From Sideroxydans sp. (GTDB taxonomy: Bacteria; Pseudomonadota; Gammaproteobacteria; Burkholderiales; Gallionellaceae): DNA of 10,070 nt. Where the stretch lies: assembly GCA_030823965.1 (NCBI GenBank), contig JAVBYP010000094.1, positions 1 to 10,070 on the forward strand. Reading direction: 5' to 3'. The translations under genes and the position numbers were made by a program. The notes under the pieces are model-generated. The model had not been told where the DNA came from, did no database searches, and saw only the letters and a list, made by a program, of their open reading frames with translations. Shown here piece after piece: positions 8,971 to 10,070 of the stretch. Numbering within the stretch: the stretch's first letter is position 1; every line of letters begins with the position of its first letter.

Positions 8971-8974
8971 CTCC
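8971..8974 (-). promoter_or_regulatory. Ribosome binding site of phoB
   Basis: The minus strand reads GGAG, then six bases, then the ATG at 8964. This selects the third of three clustered in-frame ATG codons and gives the canonical 229-residue PhoB. Confidence 0.7.
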
Positions 8975-9000
8975 ATCGGTTTCATTTCTATTGGATGACG

Positions 9001-9006
9001 ATGGTA
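9001..9006 (-). promoter_or_regulatory. Candidate -10 element of the Pho-box promoter of phoB
   Basis: TACCAT on the minus strand lies 10 bases after the Pho box, about the spacing seen in PhoB-activated promoters where the box replaces the -35 element. It matches TATAAT at four of six positions. Transcription would start near 8994, leaving a leader of about 30 bases. Inferred from position and similarity only. Confidence 0.4.
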
Positions 9007-9016
9007 TTGAAGAATT

Positions 9017-9034
9017 GTGACAGTAAGATGACGG
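9017..9034 (-). promoter_or_regulatory. Pho box (PhoB binding site) upstream of phoB
   Basis: On the minus strand the 18 bases read CCGTCAT CTTA CTGTCAC: two direct 7-base repeats with a 4-base spacer, against the consensus CTGTCAT and CTGTCA(T/C) with an A/T-rich spacer. Thirteen of the fourteen repeat positions match the consensus if C or T is allowed at the last base. The box begins on the base right after the symporter stop codon. Two weaker repeats, CTTCAAT (9012-9006) and TCGTCAT (9001-8995), continue the same 11-base period. It points to autoregulation of phoB-phoR. Confidence 0.82.
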
Positions 9035-10070
9035 TCAATTCGAAGTTTCTGCTTGGGTGACGATGTGGTGGTTGGGGTGACGATGCGGCTCGACATGTTG
9101 CCCCATCCAGTTCGGCAACAATGAACCCACGACCATCCCCACCATGCTCACCATCAGCCCCACCAATTGTGGAGGCCATATCTCAGACGGCTCGAACACT
9201 TCACACAACATCCACGTGGTGAGCCCCATCACCATGGCTGTTAGCGCACCTTGCGAGTTGGCTCGCTTCCAATACAGGCCGAAAGCCAGCGGCACGAAAG
9301 CCGCCACCAGCGTGATCTTGTAGGCGCTCTCTACCATCTTGAAGATGCTCAGCTCGGAATTGAGCGCCACACCGAGCACCACTGCGCCGAAGACCCATAG
9401 CGTGATGCGCATAGCAAGCAGGAACTGCTTGTCGCTCATGTCTTTCAAGATGAAGTGCTTGAGGATGTTCTCGGTGAACGCCACCGATGGGGCAAGCAAA
9501 GTGGCAGAAGAACAACTCATGATGGCGGAGAGTAGTGCGCCGAAGAAGATGACCTGAGCGAACACGGGAGTGTGCTCGAGGATAAGTGTCGGCAATATCA
9601 ATTGCGAATCCTGCTCTAGCAAATCTCCGAACACTTTGGGATCGACCAGAGTGGCTGAATAGGCCAAGAACATGGGCACGAAGGCGAACACGAAATACAG
9701 CGAACCACCTAGCACCGAACCACGCACGGCTGTCTTTTGGTTCTTGGCTGCGGTGATGCGCTGAAACACGTCTTGTTGCGGGATCGAGCCCAGCATCATG
9801 GTGAGCCAAGCACCGATGAAAGGTACCCAATGGGTGTAATCCCCCTGCGGGAAGAAGTTCAATTTACCCGCCGCTTCCGCATGCGCGACGACCGCCCCTA
9901 CGCCTCCCGTCATACCGCTGACGAACCACGCGATGAACAACATTCCGCACATGATGACGGTCATCTGCACGAAATCGAGCAAGGCCACCGACCACATGCC
10001 GCCGAAAGTCGTGTAGGTGAGCACGATGAGCGCGCCGATGACCATGCCCATCTCTTGTGACACCACACCA
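9035..10070 (-). CDS. Sodium:solute symporter family transporter, 5'-truncated by window edge
   Basis: An inner-membrane secondary transporter of the SSF (PutP/PanF/ActP type) that would couple solute uptake to Na+. The frame is open to the right edge; the visible 343+ residues are the C-terminal two thirds of a protein that is usually about 480-550 residues long. In residues from the GTG at 10066: the SSF signature [17 protein letters not shown] (18-34), the [10 protein letters not shown] loop (94-103), and the sodium-site helix [18 protein letters not shown] (177-194) followed by FTENIL. Further membrane helices follow at about 220-236, 250-266, 273-290 and 300-318. Aligned with PutP, its S340 is S184 but T341 is C185. 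The tail after 318 is His-rich (five His in [11 protein letters not shown]). The substrate cannot be told from this fragment. Its stop codon touches the phoB Pho box, with no room for a terminator, so some read-through into phoB is likely. Confidence 0.9.
   Translation of the reverse strand, partial: GVVSQEMGMVIGALIVLTYTTFGGMWSVALLDFVQMTVIMCGMLFIAWFVSGMTGGVGAVVAHAEAAGKLNFFPQGDYTHWVPFIGAWLTMMLGSIPQQDVFQRITAAKNQKTAVRGSVLGGSLYFVFAFVPMFLAYSATLVDPKVFGDLLEQDSQLILPTLILEHTPVFAQVIFFGALLSAIMSCSSATLLAPSVAFTENILKHFILKDMSDKQFLLAMRITLWVFGAVVLGVALNSELSIFKMVESAYKITLVAAFVPLAFGLYWKRANSQGALTAMVMGLTTWMLCEVFEPSEIWPPQLVGLMVSMVGMVVGSLLPNWMGQHVEPHRHPNHHIVTQAETSN

Noticed and set aside
9057..9083. TCGTCAC heptamers in the 3' end of the symporter as further Pho half-sites
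   Set aside because: They are 20 bases apart and not in 11-base phase with the Pho box; they encode part of the His-rich tail.
8965..9096. N-terminal extension of phoB of 44 residues up to 9096
   Set aside because: It overlaps the symporter coding end and the Pho box, has no receiver-domain character, and the ATG at 8964 has a good ribosome site and gives the usual PhoB length.

Overview
This window looks like a chromosomal segment of a Gram-negative proteobacterium, most likely a betaproteobacterium of the Nitrosomonadales/Gallionellaceae type. That guess rests on the moderately GC-rich coding style, the classical PhoB/PhoR pair with a good Pho box, and a long FAD-oxidase/Fe-S fusion of a type I associate with betaproteobacteria. 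It is inferred from protein character only. No rRNA, tRNA, CRISPR array, insertion sequence, integrase or phage gene was seen. Coding density is very high and no gene-free stretch exceeds 100 bases.

Layout. Two genes run on the + strand: the C-terminal two thirds of a large FAD-linked oxidase/4Fe-4S/CCG oxidoreductase (cut by the left edge), then, 3 bases later, a 546-residue protein of uncertain function whose C-terminal part resembles a degenerate PilZ-like domain. They meet, tail to tail with a 4-base overlap of the stop codons, a leftward block on the - strand. Read from right to left, that block holds a sodium:solute symporter (cut by the right edge), phoB, phoR, and a membrane-anchored PAS-PAS-GGDEF-EAL cyclic-di-GMP protein.

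How they may work together. A Pho box of two 7-base repeats spaced 4 bases apart begins directly after the symporter stop codon, upstream of phoB, so phoB is probably autoregulated and drives phoB-phoR. The cyclic-di-GMP gene starts about 22 bases after phoR and could be co-transcribed, which would place it under phosphate control. Its GGDEF, I-site and EAL signatures all look intact. The convergent neighbour with a possible PilZ-like domain makes a local cyclic-di-GMP theme conceivable but unproven.

Main anomaly. phoR carries one in-frame TAA codon between the phospho-acceptor histidine domain and the ATPase domain, with no frameshift. The total length (430 codons without the normal stop) is otherwise that of an intact PhoR. 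This is a recent nonsense mutation, a sequencing error, or (less likely) a tolerated stop. I did not find an obviously new defence or mobile system here. The best leads are the broken phoR, the Pho-controlled cyclic-di-GMP gene, and the uncharacterised 546-residue protein.
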